From positions 3,622,001 to 3,686,000 of the forward strand of contig NZ_CP029761.1 in NCBI RefSeq assembly GCF_006874585.1: a DNA stretch of 64,000 nucleotides, in the 5' to 3' direction. Every line of letters starts with the position of its first letter. The first letter of the stretch is position 1. Below are positions 48,488 to 56,141 of this stretch, piece by piece. The notes beneath the pieces were generated by a model, which saw only the letters and a list, made by a program, of their open reading frames with translations, was not told where the DNA came from and ran no database searches. The translations under genes and the position numbers were made by a program. The DNA is from Sphingomonas sp. IC081 (GTDB lineage: Bacteria > Pseudomonadota > Alphaproteobacteria > Sphingomonadales > Sphingomonadaceae).

Positions 48488-50262
48488 CAGAAATCATCTC
48501 CATATCCGCGCCGGCCGTTCTGGCGCTGCCCTTCCTCGACCAACTTCGCCACACGGCGGGCAAATGCCTCGGAATCCTCGCCGGGCTTTTGGGCGATATG
48601 GAAGTGGTTCTCGATCTTTGCTGGCTGCGAAGCGGGGCGAACTGCTGCGGCGGCCGGAGCGAACGGGACGGCACCCGCTCCGGCCACAGCACTGGCCATG
48701 CGGCCGACTGCGCGCACGGGCCTGCCCTGGCCGCGTTCCAGCCCGATGCCCAGACCCTCGTTGATATGGCCGCCCATCTCCATGAACAGCCGCGACGGGC
48801 TCTTGATGCCGAAGTAGTTCTTGAAGGCGGTGACGCCGGATTTGGCGATGCCGATCAGGCGCGCGACCAGCAGCGCCGGATTGAGGGACGAGAGCAGACC
48901 GGTCATCATCATGGAACCGATCGATTTCATCCAGCCCGGCAGCGCGTTGAATTTGCCTTTCAACCATTCGAAACCGCTCATGAGAGCCGCCTTCACTGTG
49001 CCCCAGTGAGCATAGATCATATAGGCAGCAACCCCGATGGCGGCGACGGCGGCGGCGATCAGCAGCGGAACCGCGCCGACGGCAGCGATCACCGTACCGA
49101 TCACCGAAGCGACGATGCCAAAGCCCGTGACAAGTCCGCCGATGATGGGAGCCAAAGTCGCAACGGCACCGGCAATTGCGGCAAAGCCGACGAGCAATGG
49201 CCCGATAACGGCAATCACGGCCCCGCCGATCACGATCCATCTGCGAGTTTCCGGTGAAAGGCCCGAAAAGGACTTGATGACGCCGGTAAATGCCTTGATC
49301 GCAGGCGTGAGGGCGGGAATCAGTTCGGTGCCAATGGTCAACGACATGTTCTGCCATGCGGTATCGGCCGCACGCAGTTGGTTTGCGGTCTGGTCGCTGG
49401 TTCGGAGCAAGTCGCCCTGCGCGTTCTTGGTCGATTCCATGATCAGGGACGCGCGCGCCATGATCTTCTGCTGCTCGGAGAACTCCTTGCCCACCGGCTT
49501 CAGGCCCATTTTCAGGGCCTGCGCCTTTACCGCGGCGTCGGTCATGAACACGCCGAAGTCGCGCAGCGGTTCGCTTTCGCCGGTCAGGCCGGATCGCAGC
49601 TTCTCCAGCGCGGCGCCGGGATCGACGTTGTAGAAGCTGGAGAGGTCCTGCGCGAGAACGGCGAACTGTTGGCTCATGGCGGCCGATTTGCTGGGATCGG
49701 CCATGTTGAAGAAGATGCCGAAGGTGTTCGCCGCGTCCATCATCTCCACCTTTGTGCGGTCGAGCGAGTTGCCAGTCTTTTCCGCCCAGGCATTCATCAT
49801 GCCCGCCTGTTGCCCGAAGGTGACCCCGAAGGCGCTTTCCAGTTCCCCGGCATCCACGGCGGCCTGAAAGGCGGCGCGGCCGAAAGCGACCAGCGGCAGG
49901 GTGACTGCCGCCGATGCTGCCGCGCCCGCCTTGCCTGCGATCTCGGCCGTCTTGCCCGCGCGGGAACGGATCGTCTCCACGCGGCGCAGCTTGCCTTGCT
50001 GGATGTCGATTTCACGGTTGGTTTCGGCAATCGCGGCTTTCAGTTCACGCTCGGCCATGATCAGGCCGCCGTTCTGCGATCCACCCTTGGCCATGGTGCG
50101 ATTGATGCGCGCGAGGTCCTTCTCCATGGCCCGCACTTCCTGCTGCATGCCGCGAATGGCCTCGGCGCCGCCCTTGCTGGTGCCGATGATGTTCTTGATG
50201 TTGTCCGAGACCTTGTCGATCCCGGTGAACTGAAACAGCAGGTTCAGCTTGTTGTCGGCCAT
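48487..50262 (-). CDS. Tail tape measure protein (P2 gpT-like)
   Basis: Protein of 591 aa of the TP901/P2 tape-measure type. An N-terminal coiled coil (about 30-100) precedes the core FGVTFGQQAGMMNAWAEKTG...YNVDPGAALEKLRSGLTGESEPLRDFGV (cited as ALEKLRSGLTGESEPLRDFG), then a run of membrane-like segments (about 340-420, GGAVIAVIGPLLVGFAAI), and a late IKSPSRLFMEMGGHINEGLG. It sets tail length; at about 1.5 A per residue this gives a mid-length tail. It is shorter than P2 T (815 aa). Confidence 0.92.
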   Translation of the reverse strand: MADNKLNLLFQFTGIDKVSDNIKNIIGTSKGGAEAIRGMQQEVRAMEKDLARINRTMAKGGSQNGGLIMAERELKAAIAETNREIDIQQGKLRRVETIRSRAGKTAEIAGKAGAAASAAVTLPLVAFGRAAFQAAVDAGELESAFGVTFGQQAGMMNAWAEKTGNSLDRTKVEMMDAANTFGIFFNMADPSKSAAMSQQFAVLAQDLSSFYNVDPGAALEKLRSGLTGESEPLRDFGVFMTDAAVKAQALKMGLKPVGKEFSEQQKIMARASLIMESTKNAQGDLLRTSDQTANQLRAADTAWQNMSLTIGTELIPALTPAIKAFTGVIKSFSGLSPETRRWIVIGGAVIAVIGPLLVGFAAIAGAVATLAPIIGGLVTGFGIVASVIGTVIAAVGAVPLLIAAAVAAIGVAAYMIYAHWGTVKAALMSGFEWLKGKFNALPGWMKSIGSMMMTGLLSSLNPALLVARLIGIAKSGVTAFKNYFGIKSPSRLFMEMGGHINEGLGIGLERGQGRPVRAVGRMASAVAGAGAVPFAPAAAAVRPASQPAKIENHFHIAQKPGEDSEAFARRVAKLVEEGQRQNGRRGYGDDF

Positions 50263-50266
50263 GCGG

Positions 50267-50739
50267 CTATTCCACCCGGTTCATCGTGTTCCAGCGATCC
50301 ACGGCGAGGCGGGACCACATGGCCAATTCTTCAAGGTCCATCGCCGCGAACTCGGAGAGCGGCCAATGGAAAACGGCTGCAACGTTGGCGATCTGCTCCT
50401 CGATCAGCCCCCAAGTGCCTTGACCATCGCGGCCTTCATCGCCGGGGGCATAAAAAAACCCTTCACGGCGCCCGCGAATTCCAGCAGGTCCTCGGTGTCG
50501 AGACCGGCGATGTCGCTCTCCATAAGGGTCGGCATGGTGATGCGCGGCAGGACGACGAAGAGCGTGTTCACGTCGGTGTTGAACAGTTCCTCAACCTTGA
50601 GATTGCGCAGTTCGCCCGCTTTCGGCTTGCGGAGCGTTACCTGGCGGATTTCGGTTTCGCCCCGCATGATCGGGCTCGAAAGCGTGATCGTGACGGTCTG
50701 GGGCTGGTTGTCGGCAGTGGGGGCAGCAGCATCGGCCAT
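50267..50739 (-). CDS. Tail assembly chaperone E/E' (programmed frameshift pair)
   Basis: Gene E (50404-50739, 111 aa, MADAAAPTADNQPQ start) ends at a TGA just after a run of five Gs (plus-strand CCCCC at 50408-50412). In the -1 frame the reading continues without a stop to 50267 as LIEEQIANVAAVFHWPLSEF...MWSRLAVDRW, a clear GpE-family (E') sequence. P2-like phages make E and E+E' by -1 frameshifting at this point, so the product should be both a 111-aa protein and an extension of about 47 residues. It chaperones the tape measure. Confidence 0.88.
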
Positions 50740-50774
50740 GGCGGGCTTCCTTGATCAGCAGCGGGCAGATGGAA

Positions 50775-50814
50775 CCCCCTTCCGGCGCGCCCGCCAGAAT
50801 TCGCCGGAAGGGGG
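50775..50814 (-). other. Perfect 13-bp hairpin between tube gene FII and E
   Basis: CCCCCTTCCGGCG (50775-50787) pairs perfectly with 50802-50814 around a 14-base loop, 44 bp after the FII stop. No U-run follows on the minus strand. It may stabilise the FII mRNA or cut downstream expression. Confidence 0.8.
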
Positions 50815-50857
50815 GGAGATTGGGCCGCGTGTTGGGAGAGGTGCGGCCCGGAAAGGA

Positions 50858-51367
50858 TCAATCGCCGATGATCGCGCGGATCTCGGCATAGCGATCCACG
50901 CCGAACACCACGAAGATGCCGGCCAGCAGGTCGATCTCGAGGATCACGGTGTTGTTGCGGATCAGCTTGTAGTAGGCGCAGGCCATCTTGTAGGTGGTCT
51001 CGGTATCGTCCCCCACCTTCTGGCTGCCGAAGTCCACCTCGGTGTACCGGCCGCGCGCGACCACTTCGACGTAGTCGACCACGCCCGTGCCCTGATTGCG
51101 ATAGCCGCCGACGAAACGAAGCTGGGCGGCATCAACCGTGGTGGCGCCGAACTGCTGCAGCGGGGACAGGAACATGCCGCCCGCCTTGAATTCGAATTCG
51201 ATCTTGTCGATGCCCTGGTCGATGATCACGGGGCCGAGCATGCCGCCGCCCCGGTATTCTTCCGTCTTGAGGGCCAGCTTGGGGATGGTCAGTTCGGGCA
51301 CTTCGCCCTTCCAGCTATCGCCTTCGCCATAGCAATTCATGTCTACGAGTTTCGAGGGGAAGCCCAT
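50858..51367 (-). CDS. Major tail tube protein (P2 gpFII-like)
   Basis: Protein of 169 aa of the phage major tail tube family: MGFPSKLVDMNCYGEGDSW, VPELTIPKLALKTEEYRGGGM (cited as ELTIPKLALKTEEYRGGGM) and the late NTVILEIDLLAGIFVVFGVDR. It forms the inner tube that is driven into the host. The frame open to 51775 carries no family sequence before this Met. Confidence 0.93.
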   Translation of the reverse strand: MGFPSKLVDMNCYGEGDSWKGEVPELTIPKLALKTEEYRGGGMLGPVIIDQGIDKIEFEFKAGGMFLSPLQQFGATTVDAAQLRFVGGYRNQGTGVVDYVEVVARGRYTEVDFGSQKVGDDTETTYKMACAYYKLIRNNTVILEIDLLAGIFVVFGVDRYAEIRAIIGD

Positions 51368-51405
51368 CGCGGTTCTCCTGTGTGTGCGGTGTCCGTACGC
51401 GGCGA

Positions 51406-52536
51406 TCAGGCGGCCAGCTGGGCGGCGAGGTCGGCGTAATACTTGTCGGTGATGCGCTGGTTCAGCGTCAGGCCTTCCAGCGGCGCGGTCGGGGTGAAAT
51501 CGTAGTCGATCACCAGCTTGCCGGCGGCGAGGGCCTCTGCCGGGTTCAGTTCCCCGTCGAACCACGCCTTGCCACCGATCAGGCGGCCTTGGGTGACAAG
51601 ACGGCGGAACTTGGCGTTGATCGCCTCGAGGCAGTCCTTGATCAGCGCCTTGGTCAACGGGCGATCCTGCGCCCACACCAGCCCCAGGGCGATTTCGTCC
51701 TGCAGCATCTGCGACGTGCGCACGGCGGGTTCGAAGGCGAATAGCGGTTCGTCCGAGCAAGTGTCGTTGCCCCAATAGACGAACCCGCCTGAGGGCGAGC
51801 GGATCATGGTGACGATGTCGGAATCGTTCAGCGCCGCGACGTCAGTCGTTTCGTCCTGAATGTCGAAGAACAGGTCTTTCGAAATCCCGGTCACGCCGCT
51901 CACGGCCACGTTGCTGAGCGACTTGTGCCAGCCCGTTTCCTCATCGATCTGGGCGCGCAGGCCCAGCGCACGGGCCACGGCATCGCCTGAGAAGTCGTTC
52001 GACCAGTTGGGCCAGATCAGCGAGAGTTCGCGGGCGGCGAAATTCTCGCGATAGGTCTTGGCCTCGGCAATCGTATCCCCGATGCCTGCGGCGTAGACGC
52101 GGCCCCGCAGCTTCTTGGCCACGGTGGCAAAGGCGGTGGTCACGGCCTGGCTGTCCAGCCCTGGCGCACCCAGCACGCGCGGGCGATAACCGGTCTGCGC
52201 CTCGGCCGCGAGCAGGGCATACATGCCGGTGTAGAGACCGGCACTGCCGATCACGGCGGCGTCCTGCTCCGCTTCATCGTCCCCTTCGGCCACGCGGACC
52301 ACGATCACGATGGGGCTGACCTGATCGTAGATCGCCTCCAGCGCGGGGCCGAGCGTGCCGGTGGTGCCGGTCTTGGCAAGGGCGCTGCGCAGGTCCGCGA
52401 TCGGCGCGGGCTTGTTGAGCGGGAACAGGGCGGCGTCCGCATCGTCGGCCGTGGCGATCAGGCCGATCACGCCGCTGGCGAGCGTGGCAATGGTGCGGGT
52501 GCCGGTGAGCAGGATATTCGTCTTGATGCCGTGCAT
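51406..52536 (-). CDS. Contractile tail sheath protein (P2 gpFI-like)
   Basis: Sheath subunit of 376 aa: VIGLIATADDADAALFPLNKP, SPIVIVVRVAEGD, ELSLIWPNW, FVYWGNDTCSDEPLFAFEPAVR (cited as FVYWGNDTCSDEP) and the C-terminal DYDFTPTAPLEGLTLNQRITDKYY (cited as DYDFTPTAPLEGLTLNQR). Its presence proves the phage is a myovirus. The Met at 52536 fits the family; the frame to 52776 does not. Confidence 0.95.
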   Translation of the reverse strand: MHGIKTNILLTGTRTIATLASGVIGLIATADDADAALFPLNKPAPIADLRSALAKTGTTGTLGPALEAIYDQVSPIVIVVRVAEGDDEAEQDAAVIGSAGLYTGMYALLAAEAQTGYRPRVLGAPGLDSQAVTTAFATVAKKLRGRVYAAGIGDTIAEAKTYRENFAARELSLIWPNWSNDFSGDAVARALGLRAQIDEETGWHKSLSNVAVSGVTGISKDLFFDIQDETTDVAALNDSDIVTMIRSPSGGFVYWGNDTCSDEPLFAFEPAVRTSQMLQDEIALGLVWAQDRPLTKALIKDCLEAINAKFRRLVTQGRLIGGKAWFDGELNPAEALAAGKLVIDYDFTPTAPLEGLTLNQRITDKYYADLAAQLAA

Positions 52537-52547
52537 GGTGGCGGCTC

Positions 52548-52901
52548 CTATCGGGACAGGGGGATGGAAAGGCGGGTCAGGACGTTGCCCGCCACATCGG
52601 TGCGGTTGCCGGTGACGTTCATGACGGCTTGCCCGGCGGCGAGATCGCCTTCGAATGTCACCTGAGTGATGGCGATGCGAGGTTCCCACCGGGTAATGGC
52701 CAGTGTTACCGCCATTGCCGCCAGCAACAGGGTGGCCTTGTTTGACGGCCGGTCGATCAGATCGAACAGCAGGCATCCGTAATCGTGGAGCATCACCCGG
52801 CTGCCGATGGGCGTGGTGACGATGTCCGTGATGGACTGCACAAGGTGGTCATCGCCGGAAAGCGGTTTGCCCGAGGTGCTCATGCCGGTGAGGGAGGTCA
52901 C
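52548..52901 (-). CDS. Baseplate wedge protein (P2 gpW / gp25-like)
   Basis: Protein of 117 aa of the GPW/gp25 family: DDHLVQSITDIVTTPIGSRVMLHDYGCLLFDLID (cited as IVTTPIGSRVMLHDYGC) and TRWEPRIAITQVTFEG, with the EPR core residues of T4 gp25. It starts the sheath on the baseplate. It overlaps V by four bases (ATGA). Confidence 0.92.
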   Translation of the reverse strand: MTSLTGMSTSGKPLSGDDHLVQSITDIVTTPIGSRVMLHDYGCLLFDLIDRPSNKATLLLAAMAVTLAITRWEPRIAITQVTFEGDLAAGQAVMNVTGNRTDVAGNVLTRLSIPLSR

Positions 52902-53437
52902 GGTGCTGGCGCCCCAGACTGAGCGGTGCCGGCGGTGACGCCGATATGCTTGTGCCCCTTCAGGCTGACCGAACCGGCCAGAACGTCATCGCTGGCCGTG
53001 ATCTTGCCGCTGACGTTCACGTCTCCGACGATGTCCACCCCGCCATCGGAGGCAAGGACGGTTGTCCCGCCCGAGGGAAGCTGGATCAGCAGTTCGGATG
53101 CATCGGGATCGTAGGAGATCATGGCTCCGTCCTTGAAGCGAATCAGGGCAACGGGTTCGTCAATCGGCGCCGGGTTTGCGTCGGACGGTATAGCGCCCAC
53201 CACGATCCCGGCGCCGATCTCCCCGGCCGGGCAGATCACCAGGACCTGTTCGCCCACGCTGGGGGGAAGCCAGACGCGCGTTTCCCCCATGCGGGGGGCG
53301 GCCCATGGAAGCGGGGGCGATTCCACATCGTCATCCAGCATGACCGTGCAGCGGGCGGCAGCAAGGTCCACGGAGGCAACGGTGGCGTAGCGCGCCAGTG
53401 CGTCGGGATCGGTGGGAGCGTCTTCGGGCGTTCTCAT
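52898..53437 (-). CDS. Baseplate spike protein (P2 gpV-like)
   Basis: Protein of 179 aa: an OB-fold N-terminal part (ATVASVDLAAARCTVMLDDD, WLPPSVGEQVLVICPAGE) and a C-terminal triple beta-helix ending GHKHIGVTAGTAQ. The His-x-His pair matches the iron-binding tip motif of P2 gpV-type membrane-piercing spikes. The Met at 53437 is the start. First gene of the leftward tail operon. Confidence 0.9.
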   Translation of the reverse strand: MRTPEDAPTDPDALARYATVASVDLAAARCTVMLDDDVESPPLPWAAPRMGETRVWLPPSVGEQVLVICPAGEIGAGIVVGAIPSDANPAPIDEPVALIRFKDGAMISYDPDASELLIQLPSGGTTVLASDGGVDIVGDVNVSGKITASDDVLAGSVSLKGHKHIGVTAGTAQSGAPAP

Positions 53438-53480
53438 GGGGCCACCATGGCGGACCCGAAAAACCAAGCTACACCCTGGG

Positions 53481-53504
53481 GTTGTGGCCCCTGCCGCCTA
53501 CAAC
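53481..53504. promoter_or_regulatory. Candidate Ogr-type late promoter site
   Basis: GTTGT-N14-ACAAC, a perfect 5-bp inverted repeat in the 111-bp gap between the divergent V and J genes. P2-family Ogr sites are TGT-N12-ACA; spacing here is two bases longer. Position between two late operons makes it a good candidate, but it is not proven. Confidence 0.45.
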
Positions 53505-53548
53505 GCACGCGGGTAGCGATAAGGTCTGGCCCTGCCGATAGCTGAGGA

Positions 53549-54445
53549 ATGGTTGGTTCCATCGCCTCATCCCCCGCCGTCGATCTTTCGACCGTGCCCG
53601 CCCCGGTGCTGGTGCCGCAGCCCTCCTATGCGGAGCGGCGCGCGGGAAAGATCGCGCGCCTTCAGGAACTGCACGAAGAGTTCACCGCTCTGGTGGCCAG
53701 CGATCCGGCAATCAAGCTGATCGATGCGGACAGCTATGACGAGCAGGTACTGGCGCAGGCCTGCAACGACATGGGCCAGGCGCTGCTGCTGGCGTTCGCC
53801 ACCGGCAGCAACCTCGATCAATTGGGCGCGGGGAACGACGTTGCCCGTCTTGTGGTGACCCCCGCCACCGAAACGGCGGATGCCGTCATGGAGAGCGACA
53901 CCGCTTTCCGGCAGCGCATCCAGCTTTCGCGCCATGCATTCTCGGTCGCCGGGCCGGAACTGGCCTATGTCTTCCACGCCCGCTCAGCCCATAGCGACAT
54001 CGCCGACGCCTCTGCGGTTTCGAGTGCTCCCGGCGAAGTCGTGGTGACGGTGCTTTCCGGCAGCGGCACGGGCGTGCCCTCGGCAGACGTTCTGTCCGCC
54101 GTCGAAGCCGTGCTCACGGACAGCAGCGTGGTCCCCATGACCGATCTGGTCACGGTGCAGGCCGCACGGCCGTTCGAGTATGAGATCGTTGCGGAGATCT
54201 ACCCTTTCGCCGGGCCGGATGCCGACCTGATCCTGTCGACGGCGCAGGAAAGCCTTGGCGCCTATCTCGAATCGACGCGCAAGCTGGGGCGCGATGTCGC
54301 GTGTTCGGCCCATATCGCCGCGCTGCACGTGGGCAATGTGCAGCGGGTGAAGCTGATTTCTCCGGCGGCGGATAAGGCGCTGGACCTGTCGCAGTACCCG
54401 CTGCCGACCGCGATTTCCGTCACCATCGGGGGCACGGAGTGGTGA
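53549..54445 (+). CDS. Baseplate J-like protein (P2 gpJ)
   Basis: Protein of 298 aa of the baseplate J family: PQPSYAERRAGKIARLQELHEEF (cited as SYAERRAGKIARLQEL), DQLGAGNDVARLVVTPATE, FRQRIQLSRHAFSVAGPELAYVFHARSA (cited as RQRIQLSRHAFSVAGPELAY), and the late SAHIAALHVGNVQRVKL. It builds the baseplate wedge. It opens the rightward J-I-H-spike-lysis block. Confidence 0.92.
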   Translation: MVGSIASSPAVDLSTVPAPVLVPQPSYAERRAGKIARLQELHEEFTALVASDPAIKLIDADSYDEQVLAQACNDMGQALLLAFATGSNLDQLGAGNDVARLVVTPATETADAVMESDTAFRQRIQLSRHAFSVAGPELAYVFHARSAHSDIADASAVSSAPGEVVVTVLSGSGTGVPSADVLSAVEAVLTDSSVVPMTDLVTVQAARPFEYEIVAEIYPFAGPDADLILSTAQESLGAYLESTRKLGRDVACSAHIAALHVGNVQRVKLISPAADKALDLSQYPLPTAISVTIGGTEW

Positions 54446-55074
54446 AGACGCTGCTTCCCCACAACGCGAAGGCGGATGAGCGCGCGATGGAACAGGCGAT
54501 GCAGGCCCGCATCGACCTGTCGAACATCGGCACCCTGAAGGACCCGCTTGCCTGTACCGCCAGCGTGCTGCCCTTCCTGGCATCGGAACTGGCCGTCAGC
54601 CATTGGGACACCGCGTGGAGCGAGGCCGAGAAGCGCCAGGCGGTCGCGGACGCCACCGCCTTCCACAAGATCAAGGGCACCCGCGCCGCCGTGGAAGAGG
54701 TGCTGGCGCGCCATCACGGGGCGCTGGATGTTGTCGTCTGGCACGAGGCCAATCCCCGGCGCAGCCCCTTCACCTTCGAAGTCCGTGCGCCTGCCGCCGC
54801 GATCCCGGCCAGCTTTCTCACGCAGGACCGGGCCGAGGCGATCATCCGCGACGTGGCGGCCGCCAAGTCGCTGCGTGACCATTTCGACTTCGTCCAGAAC
54901 GTCGGCCTCACGTCCGGCATGTTCGTGGCGGCGGGCGGAAAGAGCGGCACCGCGCTGCGTGCCGACTATGCCGCCGCGCGCGATGACAGCCGCGACTGGT
55001 CGATCCTCCTGCAGACCGAGGACGGCGAGCCCATCGCCAATGGCGAGGCCGCCGATTTTCTGGAGACCGAGTGA
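54442..55074 (+). CDS. Tail protein I (P2 gpI)
   Basis: Protein of 210 aa of the P2 GpI family: AMEQAMQARIDLSNIGTLKDP, LPFLASELAVSHWDTAWSEAEKR (cited as PFLASELAVSHWDTAWSE) and FHKIKGTRAAVEEVLA. It forms the baseplate with W and J. The GTG start overlaps the J stop (GTGA). Confidence 0.9.
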   Translation: MKTLLPHNAKADERAMEQAMQARIDLSNIGTLKDPLACTASVLPFLASELAVSHWDTAWSEAEKRQAVADATAFHKIKGTRAAVEEVLARHHGALDVVVWHEANPRRSPFTFEVRAPAAAIPASFLTQDRAEAIIRDVAAAKSLRDHFDFVQNVGLTSGMFVAAGGKSGTALRADYAAARDDSRDWSILLQTEDGEPIANGEAADFLETE

Positions 55075-56105
55075 TGGCAGACTTCGTCCTTTCCCTGACG
55101 GACGCGGGGCTTGCCGCCGTGCGCGCCGCGTCGGGCACCAGCAAGACGGTGATCGCCACGCTGGGCCTGACCAACACGCCCTTTGTCCCGGCGCCGACGC
55201 TCACCGCGCTGCCGGGCCAGTTCAAGCAGATCGCGATCCTGTCCGGCGTGGCCCCGGCGCCCAACGTCATCCACCTGACCGCCTACGACCAGTCGGCCGA
55301 GGTGTGGGATGCGACCGGCTTCGGGCTGTTCCTAGACGATGGCACGCTGTTCGGGGCCTATAGTGGCGAGGAAACCGTGCTGAGCAAGGCCGGGCTGGCC
55401 TTTGCCCTCATGGCCTTCGACATCGCGATCAACGCCGACCTGGTCGCCAACATCGACTTTGGCGATACGAACTTCGTCTGGCCCCCCGCGACCGAGGAAA
55501 CGCGCGGCATTGCCCGCCTGGCCACGCAGGGCGAGGTGGACGAGGGTGCCGAGGGCCAGACCATCGTCACCCCGCGCACGCTGGGCAATCGCCTTGCCGC
55601 CATGGCCGCCGCGATCAACGCGGCCATCACGGCCTCGGTGAACGCGCTCACCGCCTCCATCGCCGCGCTGACCGCCCGCAAGATCAGTGCCGGCGGCCTC
55701 GCAACTGGGGGCGGGGACCTGTCGGCCGACCGCACGATCACGGTGACCGAGGCGAGCGCCGCCGAGATCACGGCGGGCACCGCTGCCGACAAGGTGGTCA
55801 CCCCGCGCCGCCTCGGCCCGATCTCCATGTCGCTCACGCAGAACGGCTATATCCGCTTCTTCGGGTTCCAGATGGCCTGGGGGCGCTTCAACGCCGCCGC
55901 GAACGACAGCACGGCGGTGGCATTCGCGCAGCCGTTTCCCACCGCGTGCTTTTCGGTGGTCGCCAGCGGCGGCGTGTCCGGCGGGCCGGATTCCAAGGAC
56001 AACCCGCCGGTCGTGATCGCATCGACCATCACCAAGGACGGCTTTTCCGTCTTCAGCGCCGACGATTCCAACGACGTCACCTGCTTCATCGCGGTGGGCT
56101 GGTGA
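55074..56105 (+). CDS. Tail fibre protein (P2 gpH-like)
   Basis: Protein of 343 aa. The N-terminal half (MADFVLSLTDAGLAAVRAASG, LGLTNTPFVPAPTLTALPGQF) is the DUF3751/gpH-type baseplate-binding part. A repeat-like ETRGIARLATQGEVDEGAEGQTIVTPRTL (core RGIARLATQGEVDEG) follows, and a gp53-like C-terminal domain (QNGYIRFFGFQMAWGRFN, then CFIAVGW) ends it. It is a receptor-binding fibre. It overlaps I by one base. Confidence 0.85.
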   Translation: MADFVLSLTDAGLAAVRAASGTSKTVIATLGLTNTPFVPAPTLTALPGQFKQIAILSGVAPAPNVIHLTAYDQSAEVWDATGFGLFLDDGTLFGAYSGEETVLSKAGLAFALMAFDIAINADLVANIDFGDTNFVWPPATEETRGIARLATQGEVDEGAEGQTIVTPRTLGNRLAAMAAAINAAITASVNALTASIAALTARKISAGGLATGGGDLSADRTITVTEASAAEITAGTAADKVVTPRRLGPISMSLTQNGYIRFFGFQMAWGRFNAAANDSTAVAFAQPFPTACFSVVASGGVSGGPDSKDNPPVVIASTITKDGFSVFSADDSNDVTCFIAVGW

Positions 56106-56141
56106 TGCCCGCAAGGCTCCGCAACAAGGACGCTGCCTGAC

